DNA of 64,000 nucleotides from Guadua angustifolia (taxonomy: Eukaryota; Streptophyta; Magnoliopsida; Poales; Poaceae): contig CM070511.1 of assembly GCA_036346375.1 (NCBI GenBank), positions 10,106,001-10,170,000 of the forward strand, written 5' to 3'. The notes under the pieces were generated by a model. The model saw nothing but the letters and a program-made list of their open reading frames with translations. It did not search any database and was not told the origin of the DNA. The stretch's first letter is position 1; each line of letters starts with the position of its first letter. The translations under genes and the position numbers were made by a program. Below are positions 1 to 11,930 of the stretch, piece after piece.

Positions 1-400
1 CTTGTTTGGCTTGCTTCTGTTATGCTGTCAAAGTAATAATATACTAGTTGGATCAGTTTATAGGCACCACCTTTGAGCCAGTTTACATCTTTCTTTTTCT
101 CTTAACAATTGTGGATAAGTTGTTAAGTAGTAGAAACCTGCACTTTTGTGTGTCAGACCATAGGCTTCTCTTGGCCTATCAACTTGATATCAGAAGTATA
201 TACACAAAGTATTGCAGTTCGAAATGCCTAGCAAGATGTGTGATGGAATGAATGTGTAGGAAGTTAGAAATGCCTAGCAAGATGTGTGATGTAACATGTT
301 TGTATTTTGCTAGACGCTTGAGCCTGGATGCTTGAGGCTTGAGGTTTGTATTTTGCGTCTATTGATTTTGCATTCTAGAGTCTAGGCAGCATGCATGTTC
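1..400. other. no gene seen; short direct duplication
   Basis: I see no coding pattern in this AT-rich stretch. A 24-bp sequence starting GAAATGCCTAGC occurs at 221-244 and again at 267-290, a 46-bp period. The stretch may be the interior of the hAT-like element whose right end is at 552, but the left end is not recognisable. Confidence 0.4.
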
Positions 401-552
401 TGGTATTTCGGTTAACTGAAAAACCGAATTAACCGAACCGATTTAGTTCGGTTAATTCAGTTCGGTTTTTCACTGTGATCGGTTTCGGTTCAGTTCCAGT
501 GATTCAAAAACCGAAATTTTGAAAAACCGAAAAAACCGAATGCCCAGGCCTA
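401..552. mobile_element. hAT-like element, right end fragment
   Basis: The segment is dense in TTCGGTT/AACCGAA motifs in both orientations, like the subterminal repeats of plant hAT elements. It ends GCCCAGGCCTA at 542-552, which read from the other strand is a typical hAT-style start (TAGGCCTGGGC). Gypsy polyprotein sequence starts immediately to the right, so this element appears to have inserted into that polyprotein. I could not find the matching left terminus or an 8-bp TSD, so the left limit is uncertain. Confidence 0.4.
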
Positions 553-555
553 TGA

Positions 556-878
556 GCCGCAGAGGAGAGATTGCTTATTAGCTGGAATTGCCACAATCAT
601 TTGTAGGAGTGCATGATGTGTTTCATATGTCTCAGTTAAAGAAGTGTCTTTGAGTGCCAACTGAGTAGACACCGTTGGAATCAATTGAGCTGCAAGAGGA
701 ATTGACGTACAAGGAGCAACAAATCAAGATTTTAGAAATAGTTGATCGCAGAACTAGAAATAGGTTAGTGCGTTTTTGCAGAGTGCAGTGGAGTAATCAT
801 TTACAGAGTAAAGCTACTTGGGAGCGTGAAGAGGATTTGAAGTTAGAATTTCCTAACCTATTTCTTGGTCAGCTCTGA
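556..878 (+). pseudogene. Ty3/gypsy chromovirus polyprotein, C-terminal relic
   Basis: This is the tail of a gypsy polyprotein: the end of integrase (residues like VHDVFHMSQLKK around 610-645) followed by a chromodomain-like module containing VQWSNH and ATWEREEDL (about 783-840), ending at a TGA at 876-878. The chromodomain-like tail places it among chromoviruses, probably of the Tekay/Del type. In-frame stop codons occur in the integrase tail (about 582 and 650-670), and the upstream part is replaced by hAT-like sequence, so it cannot be functional. A purine tract (about 899-911) then leads directly into an LTR, the order expected at the 3' end of such an element. Confidence 0.8.
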
Positions 879-913
879 ATCTCGGGGTCGAGACTCTATT
901 AGGAGGAGAGGTT

Positions 914-3900
914 TGTAACATCCCAATTTTTGCAATTTATAGATTTACTATGTATTTTATATTTTTGTAAATTTTCTACAATTAATTTGGATTATTTGGA
1001 ATTTATTTGAATTGAGCCTTTTGTGAAAAGTATTTTAAATATTAGAAAAGTTTAAATAAAATTTTTTTGAAACATTTTATTTGAGTCTCAAATGTCCTAA
1101 AATATTTTTTAGAATTTTTGGGTATTTTTGCTATTTATTTTGGTTTTATCTAATTTATGTAATTATTTAATTAGGAAATATTTGAACAACCTTTCAAATA
1201 GTGTTGGGCTGAAACCCAATAGGTTTGAACCATTTTTCGCAGCCCAGCTGGCCCAAAGCCGCACCGTTAGCCCACTCGCGCAAAACCTAGCCACACGCTT
1301 TAGAGCCTTCAAATTTTGATCGCATGGTCGAGATCGTGCTGCGTAGCCGAGTGTTGCCTGTCGTCAGATCGTCGCCACATGTACGCTTTGGATTTAGTCG
1401 TGTCACCACTATTGTATCCTAATCGAATACGCTGCCGCCACCAATTCTGATTGGGTTTCTGCTACCTAGATGCAAGTCAAGGGCCCTATTTAAGGCACCA
1501 CCACGCTCATTAGATTCCCAACCTTGTGCCATACATCTCGCCCAGAGCATGCAAGCTGAGACACCGCCGTTTTGGCTACGCGAGTTCATTGGAGTTCAAG
1601 ATGGAGGCCGCCACGGTTTGTCATCATTTTCGTTGCTATCGAAGCCCGTCTGCCATGCTTGAGCGCAGATCCCAGATCCTCATGTTGAGCCACACCAGAT
1701 TTGGGTGATAATGTCACCGTGAAGCTGCTGCTCTGCTAAGACTGTGGTCCTCTTCCTTGCGTCTGATGAAGTTTCATCGTTGTGCCATTGCCGTCTTCAC
1801 GAGCTTCCTTGACCATCGGATTCAAGGTGAGCCATTGGATGTTTGTCATGCGTCAAGCTCCGAGCCAACCGCATCGTTGTTCTTTGCCATAAGATCTTAG
1901 CCATGGGATCTGGAGTGGTTGGTTTAGAATGGGCCATGTGGATGAGGTCTCTGGTTGCCACGTGTCCTCATCGCTTCACTACCATCGTGCAACTGCAACC
2001 GTCGGATTCAGATTGTGTGCACAAGATTGTGCTACACGTCGGCCGTCAGGTGCCGCTACGTGGGCGGTTATGTGAGAAATCGTGCGCCGCCACATGTCAC
2101 GTATAGTAATCGAGGCATCATGGACTGGGTCTACCGTGGATTGGGTTTATGAGCCAAAGACACGTGTCAGCACATGATTGGTCCACGTGTTCGCTGACAT
2201 TAGCATATCGTCATAAATAGAATTTTTCGTAGAAAAATAATTCAGTCAAAACCAAAATCCGTTATGATGTCAGCATGATGTCATAAATCCTATTTTTCAG
2301 TCCAAAAGTAATTTGGTTAAATGGAGTTTATTCTTTTTCGTTTATTTTAAATTTTAGAAAGGCTGTTCTCCCTCATACGAACTCTGATCGAGGTGATTCT
2401 GATTTCTAAAAATTTGTAAAATTAAGCTCTATTTAATGGTAAATTTTATTTAATTTTTGTAGTTGAGTTTTCTTTTTACTTTTTGTATTTATTGCTTTGT
2501 GGTTTTGTTACACGTTGATGTGGAAGTACCCGAGATGTTTGTGAGCGAGGAGCCAACTCAAGAGCAATGTCCAAAGCAGGATCAATAACTTTTTAATGGC
2601 AAGTTGTACTTTGATCATGTTTAGCCAATGTTTTAAAAGTTATATTGTTTTAAACTATTGCATGCTAATTCAATATGTAATTGTTTAAATTAAATTGGTA
2701 TTAGCTCTTCAACCTAATTGAACTTATATCTACCTTGTCATTTGTATGTCATGATTCATTTATCACCCTATTATGGTTCTTTATTAGTTGGTAACTATTA
2801 ATTGCCAATGTGGAATGGTTAGAACATGAATAGTTTGCTTAACTATGCAACGAGTTATTGATATCATTTTGTGTATGCAAAATTTATCTTGCTAAATGTA
2901 ATATGGAGCATGTTTATAGAAAAGTGTGTCAGATATTGTCACATAATGTTGTTGATGTTGTTAATGCCACTGCTACGTGGTAATCAACTGAGGTGGTAAA
3001 ATGAATTACACTGAGGCAAGTGGCAAAAGTTGTGAATAATGGTGAACTAATGTGGCATTTGGGCGGTCGCATTATTATTTTGATACATGGAAGTTGATGG
3101 CATGGATAATGGTTATTATGAGTTTTTGCGAAGTCTTGTCTTGGTCAATTAAAAACTTAATCTTACAAGCATTTGAACTGAGTTAATTATACAACCACAT
3201 GTCTGGTATAGTATAGACCTAACTGATTAATTTGTGAAGTCTAGATTTTGGTCCTGCCATGGTGGTGTGGGTTCTAGGTGCACGGGTGCACTCACATCGC
3301 ACAAGAGGGGGCTCTGAGTGTGGTAATCAGTCCCATCAATATTGAAACCTCAGCGGGCAGTACTGAGTTTAGACAGAGCTTTGTAAAGGTTTTGTTATAA
3401 TCAGTCGCTTTTGTGGTAATATGATTATATCTTGTGAGTAAAGTGTATAACATATGCAGAGTTTCAAACCTATTCGACTATCTGTGCTCGCGGTTTTGAG
3501 CAATGCTCGAGAATTATAGTCAAGAGTTAGATTTCGATAAAATAAACTTGGGAATGGCGTCAGTATGCCTATGGAAGTATGGAAATTGATCTAAGATTGG
3601 GAGTCAGTTTATTTGAAAAATAACTGAGAATTTATTGTTTGTTTTACTATCATTTCAATCTATTTATGTTATTCTTTTGTAAATACTGCTTTATTACAAA
3701 ATAACTAATTCAACCATTTATTTAGAATAAGCCCAGCATATAGATATAATAGAATCGCTTTTTGTGCACAACTTGTTAAATGCTTTATATACTCACCCCT
3801 TGCAACAACAAATCACTAGTTGGATAAGAGTCTACGCCGGTTTACGAGGAGTACTAGGAGGAGACGATCAACTAAGGTGCAAATCCTATCATTTGCCTGT

Positions 3901-4116
3901 GACAAATTGAAGGGTTACTGTGAATAATTTATTTCCACTGTAGTTTTAATTATTTCTTAGTCTAAGCCTTGTGTGGCGTATTTATGTATGATTGACCTTT
4001 ATATTTAAATAGGTGAATTCTTTATTTATGTTTCCGTTGTGTATGATTGTGATATTCATCTATTTGAGACTGTGTGTGCTACAGAAGATTCAGATTTGCA
4101 TAATCGGGTCCCGATA
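914..4116 (+). mobile_element. chromovirus 3' LTR, about 3.2 kb
   Basis: The segment starts TGTAACATCCC directly after the polypurine tract of the polyprotein relic and ends GGGTCCCGATA; the expected final CA has become TA. Its length suits the Tekay/Del group. It is clearly related to the solo LTR at 39232-55868 in the same order: the start motif, the CAAGAGCAA region near 2560, the block ending in a TGAACTGAGTT-like motif near 3175-3185, and the end. The matching 5' LTR would lie left of the window. I see no host gene within it; its short ORFs have no family features. Confidence 0.8.
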
Positions 4117-4758
4117 GAGACGCATGGAGCTGATACAGTAGACACAAATATTAGGAGAAAAAAAACTAAATTTTATTAATTCTTGAATAGGTATAGTGTT
4201 ACTGGTTCGTTAAAACCTTAAACCTCAGTGTGAGGTATCCTAGTGCAGAGCGGCTAGGTGCGCGTACTCGGTGCCAGTGAGCACGTACTATTAAGCCTCC
4301 ATTCTTCATCTTTTAGCATTCGTTGTCTCCCTAACGACCCACAACATAACGCAATGTCACGTATGAGCGCCCTATTGCATGCTTTACTTGCTTCAGGCCT
4401 ATCGGATCTATTTTGTGCCGTGCTATGCCTATCGTGCCACAGGCCGATCCAAAAAAACTCGAACGAATGTCCAATTCTATCTATAAAAGATAGTATTATA
4501 AATTTTCATTATAACTTTGAATCGTAAATGTTTTACTTTAGCCTATAATAGTAAATGACATTGAAAATAACTAAAGAGAAATAGTGTAGAAGAAAAAGAT
4601 AATAAAAAGTTATATTAAAATTGTAGAACGAGATTAATTAAGAATAAAATGACATGTGTCCGAAACTGCGCGAGCACTGTGTCTACGATGATACATTATT
4701 CAACGACAGCGGGCGGGCAAACACGTACTGGTACAGGACTGTGCACTCCATAGATTAA
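4117..4758. other. intergenic, no gene seen
   Basis: This gap lies between the LTR end and the stop codon of the P450, and would hold the P450 3' untranslated region (minus strand). I see no coding family, repeat or RNA gene in it. Confidence 0.6.
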
Positions 4759-6341
4759 CTAATTTGCGTAGGGAATCCGCGGTTTTGCGTGCACCCAGAG
4801 CTTGGACTTCCTTCTTACAGTGATACCAAAGGCCTCTGTCATGTCAAGCTCTTCTGACCTGACGCCATGGGGGAGGTACCAGTCGAAGTGGTAGAGAAGG
4901 CTAGCGAGTGCCAGCTCCATGTTGGCAAGCCCAAGTGTGATGCCGGGGCATATCCTTCGGCCAGCCCCGAACGGGATGAACTCGAAGCAGGCGCCTCTGA
5001 AATCAACGCTGCTATTCTCAAACCTCTCTGGCCTGAACACCTCGGCGTCGTCCCAGTACTCGCTGTCCCTTCCTATCGCCCACGCGTTCACAAACACCTT
5101 GGTGCCCTTCGGCACGTCGTAGCCCATGACCCGGCACGTCTCGCGGCACTCTCGAGGGAGCAGGAGCGGCGCCGGAGCGTGCAGCCTCAGCGTCTCCTTG
5201 ATCACCAGCTGCAGGTAGCTCAGCTTGGCGATGTCGTCCTCGTTTAGCTTGTCTTGCCCCTTGAAGGTCTCCCTCGCCTCTGATTGGGCCTTGTGCAGGA
5301 CTCGAGGGTTCTTCATGAGCTCCGACATGGCCCACTCTAGCGTCGTCGACGATGTCTCGCTCCCAGCAGCAAATATGTCCTGCAGTTACCTCGTTAGAAG
5401 AGGTTAATTTGTCGCAGGTCAAACCATTTGAAGGGTAGTTGACAAGATCTTACGAAAATGACTGTGCTGATGATCTCGGTGGTGAGTTCAAACTGCAGCC
5501 CGCCGTCCTTCTGTAGCCTCAGGAGGACGCCGAGCAGATCCTCCTCTCGCTCCGGCGCAGTTGCACCGGCGCGCTCTCGGATGATGCTCTCGAGGATGCG
5601 GTAGATGTTCCTCTGGCACCTCCCCATGTCCCGCGCGGCTACGCTGAGCCGGCGCACGAGCCGTGACGACGGGTAGAGGTCGGCCAGGTTAAACCCGCCG
5701 GTGAGCCTCACCGCGTCGTCCAGCTCGTGCAAGAAGTCATCCCGGTGCGCGCACCGCCCACCGATAGCCGAGCGCACCACGACGTCGTTCGTTGTGCGGC
5801 AGATCTTCTCGCTGAGGTTGACGGGGCGCCCGCTGCCGCACTCGTCGGAGACGGAGCGGAGGAAGCGCACCACCTCTTCCTGCCGGACGGGCCGGAGGGA
5901 GAGCACACGGCGCTGATTGAAGAGCTCGAGCACGCAGACCTTGCGGAGCTCGCGCCAGTGGTCGTTGTAGGGGGCGAAGAGGATGTCCTTGCCGCCGCAG
6001 CTAATGATGTCGAGCGTTGCGCTTAGGTGGCGGCTGGCGAAGGAGGCGTCGCAGGTCTTCATGACCTCCCTTGCGGCCTCGGCGGAGGAGACGACCAGCG
6101 TGGGCACGGCGCCGAGGCGGAGCAGCATGAGCGGGCCGTAGGTCCTGGAGAGCTCGCGCATGGCCTGGTGTGGCAGGTGGCCGAAACGAGACAGCAGGAG
6201 GTGGTGCAGGCTGCCGACGAGCGGGAGCTGCCTTGGGCCGGGGGGCAGCCGCAGCGCGCGGGACGGACAGGTGCAGCAGCCGATGAGCTTGAGGAGGAGG
6301 GGGAGGAGGAAGAGGACTATCAATAGGAGCGTCGAGTCCAT
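4759..6341 (-). CDS. cytochrome P450, CYP71 family (CYP71Z/CYP71D-like)
   Basis: It is a membrane-anchored haem monooxygenase of the endoplasmic reticulum. CYP71-clan enzymes in grasses often oxidise terpenoids or other specialised metabolites; the substrate here cannot be read. Exon 1 is 6341-5454 (296 codons) and exon 2 is 5379-4759, joined in phase 0 over a 74-bp GT-AG intron at the position typical of A-type plant P450s, giving 502 residues, the usual family length. Visible features: an N-terminal hydrophobic anchor (5-21), the proline hinge PPGP (33-36), C-helix WRELR (129-133), I-helix AAGSETS (300-306), K-helix KETLR (357-361), PERF (413-416) and the haem loop FGAGRRICPG (433-442) with Cys440. 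No motif is missing and there is no stop or frameshift. GC content is very high in exon 1, as in many grass genes. The family is certain; the subfamily is a judgement from remembered similarity. Confidence 0.93.
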
Positions 6342-6400
6342 TTGCGTTAGCTTGGGAAGTTAGCTGCTGCAGCCGATACGATTGAGCCAGAGTATCATTG

Positions 6401-6411
6401 TATATATATAG
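6401..6411 (-). promoter_or_regulatory. TATA box of the P450 gene
   Basis: On the minus strand the sequence reads CTATATATATA, 60-70 bp upstream of the ATG at 6341. This is a normal place for a TATA box with a short 5' leader. A hAT-type MITE ends only about 27 bp further upstream (6438). Confidence 0.7.
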
Positions 6412-6437
6412 TCGAGATCTCTACTAGGTTAAGATAA

Positions 6438-6807
6438 CAAGTAAATTTCACAAAACTACAGCCTATAGAAACCTCTAGATTTTAGTATGTATTTCACTTA
6501 GCTTCAGATTAAAGGAACATTGTTTCACCAAACTACATGTTGTGGTATCTTCTGTTATTTGGCTCCGCTTTGATAGGTGGGCCCTACATGGCAGCCACAT
6601 AGCAAAGCAGAACAGACATCTTAGTTGAGAAATCTACCACATGGGTCCCACCTGTAAAAGCACTTGTAAATTACGATAAAAGCTATGACATGTAGTTTTA
6701 CCAAACAAATATCCTTTAAATATGGTATTATGAGAAAAATATCCTAAAATCTAGAGTTTTATCATGGTAGTTTATTTATAAAATCTGTAGTTTGTGAAAT
6801 TTGCTCC
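6438..6807. mobile_element. hAT-type MITE, 370 bp, in the P450 promoter
   Basis: The termini are inverted repeats: the left has AAATTTCACAAAACTACAG and the right, on the other strand, has AAATTTCACAAACTACAG. The element is flanked by an exact 8-bp duplication TAAGATAA (6430-6437 and 6808-6815), the length made by hAT transposases. It has no coding capacity. It lies immediately upstream of the P450 TATA box, so the upstream control region of that gene is either inside this element or beyond it. Confidence 0.85.
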
Positions 6808-6921
6808 TAAGATAATTATTGGTGTGAACTGACACAACACGTCTATAGCTTTAGCCGACCAACAAGTCAGTGGGCCACGGAACCCCCATGACTATTGGAA
6901 TCGTGGAGTACTTATGCCTTA

Positions 6922-7273
6922 GAGTCTGTTTGACAGAGCTCCAGATCCTGATTCTACAGTTTCAGTTTTTGATTCTATATAAAATTGATTCTCTAGTGAA
7001 AATGATTCCTATCTAAAAAATAGTTATGAATTTAGTAGGGAGGTTAATAACTGGGAGGTTGTGAATTAGGTGGGGAGCACGTTTTTTGGCTCTTAGGTTA
7101 TAGGTAAAAAAACACGAATCACTTCCTCAGATTCCTATGTGAAGCTGGTTGATTTTTTTTTATTTGATAGAGCTCCTCAGCTCTCATGAGAAACCTAAAA
7201 CTGGGAGCTTCACATAGACACTTCTCATAAAAAATCTGAAACTGAGAGCTCCTCAGCTCTGCCAAACACACTC
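6922..7273. mobile_element. Tourist-like (PIF/Harbinger) MITE, 352 bp
   Basis: The left end reads GAGTCTGTTTGACAGAGCT and the right end, on the other strand, GAGTGTGTTTGGCAGAGCT. The flanks carry the trinucleotide TTA on both sides (6919-6921 and 7274-7276), the TSD typical of PIF/Harbinger. There is no coding sequence. Internal AGAGCTCCTCAGCTCT palindromes repeat near the right end. Confidence 0.75.
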
Positions 7274-7689
7274 TTAATCCGACATCCTCGGGTTGCATTG
7301 CATAGACGCTTGCTCCAGTGGACGGAGGACCGGTGTCAGTACTGTATGCCACCTGTCCCTGCGTACGTATGCGTCCGCTGTTGATATACAGTGCATTGCG
7401 GTGTTCTCTTGTATGCAAATGTAAACACCAAAAGAAAGAAAATAAAAGGGCAAAGAAGAAAAAGCAAAGAAATGGGCAGCTGGGCCTGCCGCCCTTGCCA
7501 CTACAACCGAGAAGGCAACTCCAAGTCGCAAGACACCAATTCTATGCGCGACGAAATACAGACCGGGATTTTCTGTCTTCCCGGAGAATCCGATACAGAT
7601 CGCCACCGGGCAACGTAGCAGAGCTCTGTCGTTATAGCTACAGACGCGCGTATTTACAGAACTAGAAAATTGTTCGTGCCGTAATACGA

Positions 7690-7950
7690 CACGCGTGTCA
7701 TTTTTTTATAAATTTTTTTTGGCGGTGTTCTATTTTTTAAATCGGCGAAATAATGAGCGGAACGGCTGAAAGAACACAAAATTTTTCGCGGCGTAACATG
7801 CCGCAAGGTCCGCTTTTTTCGTTGAAATTTTATGCTTTTATTTTTAAATCGTCAAATAATGAGCTAAACGGATGAAAGGATAAAAAATTTCATGACGTAA
7901 CACGCCACAAGGTGTCATTTTTTGTAGAAAAATTTTTTTTTCGACGACGC
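7690..7950. repeat. degenerate direct repeats, about 110-bp period
   Basis: Two to three diverged copies share the order: TTTTTAAATCG, a stretch like AAATAATGAGC, an ACGG.TGAAAG motif, AAAATTT, then a CGTAACA.GCC.CAAGGT block. The copies start near 7730, 7840 and 7945 (the last partial). No coding pattern or terminal structure is visible, so the origin is unknown. Confidence 0.5.
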
Positions 7951-8130
7951 TTTTTTAAATCGTCGAAATGGGGGAAAATAGAGAGATAGAGTTGTAGAAA
8001 TATCTCCTTCGATTTAATTATCTCGAAAACATTGGAGACCGAAATAAAAACCGCGGGGGGAAAAAGTTTAGAGGAAAAGGGTGAAAAATCATTAGAGATG
8101 ATAATCTTCTTTTGTCGAGCTCAACACTCT

Positions 8131-8490
8131 ACGCTGTCATGAGTAATAATACATGTTTTAAAAAATATAAGAGATCGACGCTGTCATGAGTAATAATACA
8201 TGTTTAAAAAATATCGAGATCGAGGTGGGAAATTGAGCCGGGAAAAAGTCTAGAGATAGAGCCGCACAAATATTTCTCGCATTTAAAACGTTTTTTTCCG
8301 AAAACGGAGAAAGGATATGTTTTAAAAATATTAGAGACCGACGCTGTCAGAGAGTAATAATATATGCTTTAAAAATATTAGAATTCGAGATGGGAAATCG
8401 AGGTGGGGAAAAAGTCTAGAGACAGAGCCGCACACGATTTCTAGTGACAAAAATATTTTTTCCGGGAAAACGGAGAAAGGACCTAGATGT
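8131..8490. repeat. direct repeats of 47 and 163 bp
   Basis: The motif ACGCTGTCA begins at 8131, 8178 and 8341. The last two copies start about 150-bp blocks that both continue through a GGGAAA segment, a GTCTAGAGA motif, GAGCCGCACA and AAACGGAGAAAGGA, with many small differences. Nothing here looks coding. It may be part of an undescribed non-autonomous transposon, but I see no termini. Confidence 0.5.
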
Positions 8491-9486
8491 AAAGAGTAAG
8501 GACCTAAATGTTACGCTTTTGGACCCGTCCGCTATCCCAAAAATTAGAAAAGGCTTGTTCGCGATATAAATCTAACGGAGGTTCTTTTCAGAAACGGCGC
8601 ATGAGAGACCTGAACGCTAATTTAGAGGAAAAAATCTTCCTCTCTCAAAAAATCACGAAGGACCTGTTCGTAATTTCCAAAAGGACTTAATCGCGAAATT
8701 TTTTTTTGAGCCGAGCCGGCCGGCCAGCTCGAGCCGAGCCGTCAGTTCGGCTCAAATGAATATGGTGGCGTGAACTCTTCCACTAATATGGAAGGTAGTA
8801 TTCGGCTCACGGTCCGCTGCAATTTCTTCTAATTTTTTTTATAAATATAATCATGTACTCTAAATCGGTTCAAATCTAACGAATCCAATTTGCTATTCAT
8901 GATGTTTACGACGAATCTTAACTATGCTGTTGTTGTGCTGTCTCTATCATCTCCTCCTCGTACTGATGCATCAGTCCACCTCATCGTCATCCATATCAGA
9001 GCGCCGTGGCTTCTGATCGTGCGCTCCTCACTGCTCGTTGCCCAAGCGCCGGCGTTAGTGGCGGACCTATGAAAAAGTTATAGATGGAGTAAGTTTGAAG
9101 TATATACACATCTATGTATAAATTTGTTATGCTATGCTCTACCTATAGATCAAATTTGTTAAGCTATGTAGTATAACACACCTGAATATAAAAAATCTTA
9201 TAAATTGTAAGTGAGATAGCAGCTCAACCTACTATATTATTAGATCCACCCTTGACGAGCGTGCAAATCACCCTCACCAGCTGCTGCCTCCTTAACTTCC
9301 CTCACTGGCCTCTATTCTGCTTCTCTAATTTCTTCCGGCACCGAGATCGACGGAACGATGGCTCCGGCCGAAATGAGCCGAAACGATCGGAACGGCCAGA
9401 ATTTACATCGGCATGGACCGGAGGCTTCTCTACGCAGGTCTGACGGCCAAAAATGCAACGTTTCGAACGGCATCCACAATTATGGT
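8491..9486. other. intergenic, no gene seen
   Basis: The stretch contains a small GC-rich cluster of GAGCCGAGC motifs near 8708-8755 and otherwise AT-rich sequence. The short ORFs here show no family signature and no codon pattern. I annotate nothing in it. Confidence 0.5.
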
Positions 9487-10004
9487 TAGGGGTGGCAACG
9501 GGGCCATTCCCCGCCGGGGAGTACCTCCCCGTCCCCGTCCCCGTGATCCAAAATTTTCGCCGTCCCCGCCCCTCGTTTCGCCTCGGGAGAAAATCCTCGC
9601 CCTCATCCCCGTCAGTATCGGGGCCCGTCGGGACCCATCCCCGCGAAAATTTCACACAAGAGAAGAGCTCTTATAGCCATTTTAACTCTAAATCATATCA
9701 ATATACAAGGAAAAAAAGAATGCATGCATTCATTGAAGATTATGTTGTCCCATTTATGAAAATGTGAATATGATGGACTAGAGAATATGTTTGCAATCTA
9801 ATAACTAAATTGGACTAAACTAAATTTGGATCCCCAACCGGGTCCCCGCGGGGAAAAAAATTCCCCATCCCCGTCCCCGCCATCCCCGACGGGGGAATAA
9901 TTTTCCTGCTTCCATCCTCATGGGACGATTTCTTCCCATACCCGTCCCCTAATAGAGGAATTCCCCGCCGGGGATCGGGGAACGGGTCCCCATTGCCATC
10001 CCTA
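9487..10004. mobile_element. hAT-type non-autonomous element, 518 bp
   Basis: Terminal inverted repeats TAGGGGTGGCAACGGGG (left) and TAGGGATGGCAATGGGG (right, other strand) differ at two positions. An exact 8-bp TSD, ATTATGGT, flanks the element (9479-9486 and 10005-10012), so the boundaries are firm. The subterminal regions are very rich in CCCCG/CGGGG, which creates long ORFs on both strands that are not genes; the centre is AT-rich. No transposase is encoded. Confidence 0.9.
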
Positions 10005-10050
10005 ATTATGGTCTAGACAACACTTTGACTCGTGTTTTGCTAGGGTGACT

Positions 10051-10096
10051 AGAAAAGTGTGTAGTGTTAGGCCAGAAAAGTGTGTAGTGTTAGGCC
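10051..10096. repeat. tandem duplication, 23 bp x 2
   Basis: A 23-bp unit starting AGAAAAGTGTGTAG and ending TTAGGCC is present twice without a spacer (10051-10073 and 10074-10096). The two copies are identical. Confidence 0.85.
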
Positions 10097-11300
10097 AGTG
10101 CAGCATGGCATCTCCGACGGTACCTGTATAAAATTTTCTAACGTTGATCAAGTATGAGGGATTTTTAAAAGTTCTGAAAGTGGCATTATCTGGATAAAAG
10201 CCTTATCAGTATATTTTAACCGAATAAAAATTAGTTTAAATCATATTAGAAAATTTTTGTGAATGGTTTTGATGCATCACTAATATTACCATAAAATTTT
10301 TAAATAATGATCAAGCCTAAGGAATATTAAAAAAATGCTGACAGCGCTAATGTCCTGATAAAAGTCTGGCTGAGTATATGTATTGCATCCATAGATTTTA
10401 TTGAACAATTTTTGAAACTTTTAGAGAAGGGTTTTGAGGTAATACTTAAACTCTCGTAAAAATTTTAGATCATTGTCATATTCGAGCAAATTTATAAAAT
10501 TCTAACAAGATTGTTGTCTCATTTATTTTGAAACTTTTTTGTATGATCCTAGACTTCTAAAGATAGTATTATAATTTCTTCAAGGTATGATCAAGCTTGT
10601 ATATTTTTATAAAAATCTTACAGTGTTTCTATTATTTTTGTGAAATGTCTCAAAAATTCAATTTTTTCAAATATTTTCATAGATGATGACATTCTTAAGT
10701 GGTATTAACCCAAATCCAGTCAAACTAAGTCCAAAAAAGTGGAAATCCCTTCAAAATTACCGATATTTTCACGAAATTTGTCAAAAATTTTGAAATTACT
10801 TTAGCAATTTGATTTTTTCAAAATTTTTTATTCGATCGGGATTTAGAATCTGGTCCCCGGCCAAAATTTCTGAAATTTCACTAAGATTTTGAACCTTGAC
10901 CTGGAGTCATCAACGATTGTTCTTCCTGTCAATATTATGGTAAACCTTTTCTCAACCGAGGGCTTCCCGTCACGGAAATGGTGAGCTTTGCACGAATAAA
11001 TGATTTAATCTCCACAGCCATAAATGACGTAATAATCAAATTGCCACTACCAACTAGGGATGCAATATGTTCGGATTTGGTTAGATATTGCTCCTTCCGT
11101 ATATTAAACCATATTTTTTGTCAGATTCGAAGTCATATACAAATAGTGTTGGATATGAATGTGGTGCAGATAATACCAATCATGAATTCAAAGAGAATAC
11201 AGAGCAGAAATCGATATGGTACTGAATATTTTTTATCAGATATTGCATGAAAACATATACCGCATATAGCACACATATAGAAATGATGAATCAACATATG
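10097..11300. other. AT-rich intergenic, no gene seen
   Basis: Long runs of A and T, scattered AAAATTT motifs and no sustained coding frame. From about 11068 the text (TAGGGATGCAATATG onward) resembles the start of a hAT-type element that was later cut by the Tat element at 11306, but I cannot show its other terminus. Confidence 0.4.
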
Positions 11301-11305
11301 AGTTA

Positions 11306-11930
11306 TGTCGATGTTCAAGAACTTGGGTCCATTAACTGAACTTATGGAAATAAATAAAATACGAGCCCTTGGATATCAAAATGGAGACAATGGGAATGCT
11401 TCTTTATTAGCTAAGCTGTTTTGACATATTACATGGTTTAAAGGATGATCTAGGTGATTGCAGAGTGCTAATCTCAAGTTACAAGATGATTTCAGATGTT
11501 TTAGAAGTCTTCAACAGCGGGGATTGGCTCCTTATTTATCCTTGATGAAGAGGCAGCAATTGACTTCCAAAAGAGGTGTCAAGTAACCGGGAGATGCCTT
11601 GCCCTCCAAACGGTGTCTTTTCTGGTGATAATTTCTAGGTGGTTATGTGTTCCTATCAGATAACTGTCCATACAGAAACATGTGGGGGAAAACCGCTTGT
11701 CCCCGACCAGTTTGCTAGTTAGGGTGGCCATTTCACTCATTGGCGAGAACCAATGTGAAGCAGGGGTCTAACCATCTTTGACTAAACTGGTAAAAATCTA
11801 ACCGTTCGAATAAGAATGGGCTTTGTTTAATGTGTTATGGGCTTTAGGTTTTACGGGCTCATTTTATCAATGCATAGTTACGAATTATTGTAAAGGGCCT
11901 AAATGGAAAATATGGTTTTAATACTCATTA
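11306..11930 (-). repeat. element 1, 3' LTR
   Basis: On the plus strand it starts TGTCGATGTTCAAGA and aligns along its whole length with 34304-34930. The inner end reads TAATGAGTAT on the minus strand where the other LTR has TGACAAGGAT, so the usual TG start is lost. By eye the two LTRs differ at many sites, suggesting an old insertion; I have not computed the identity. Confidence 0.85.

Noticed and set aside
7318..7665. 115-codon plus-strand ORF next to the P450 region
   Set aside because: No domain, basic low-complexity sequence, and a competing ORF of similar length on the other strand.
9302..9767. Overlapping ORFs of about 100 codons on both strands
   Set aside because: They run over the terminus of the hAT-type element and its CCCCG-rich low-complexity sequence; the composition explains them.
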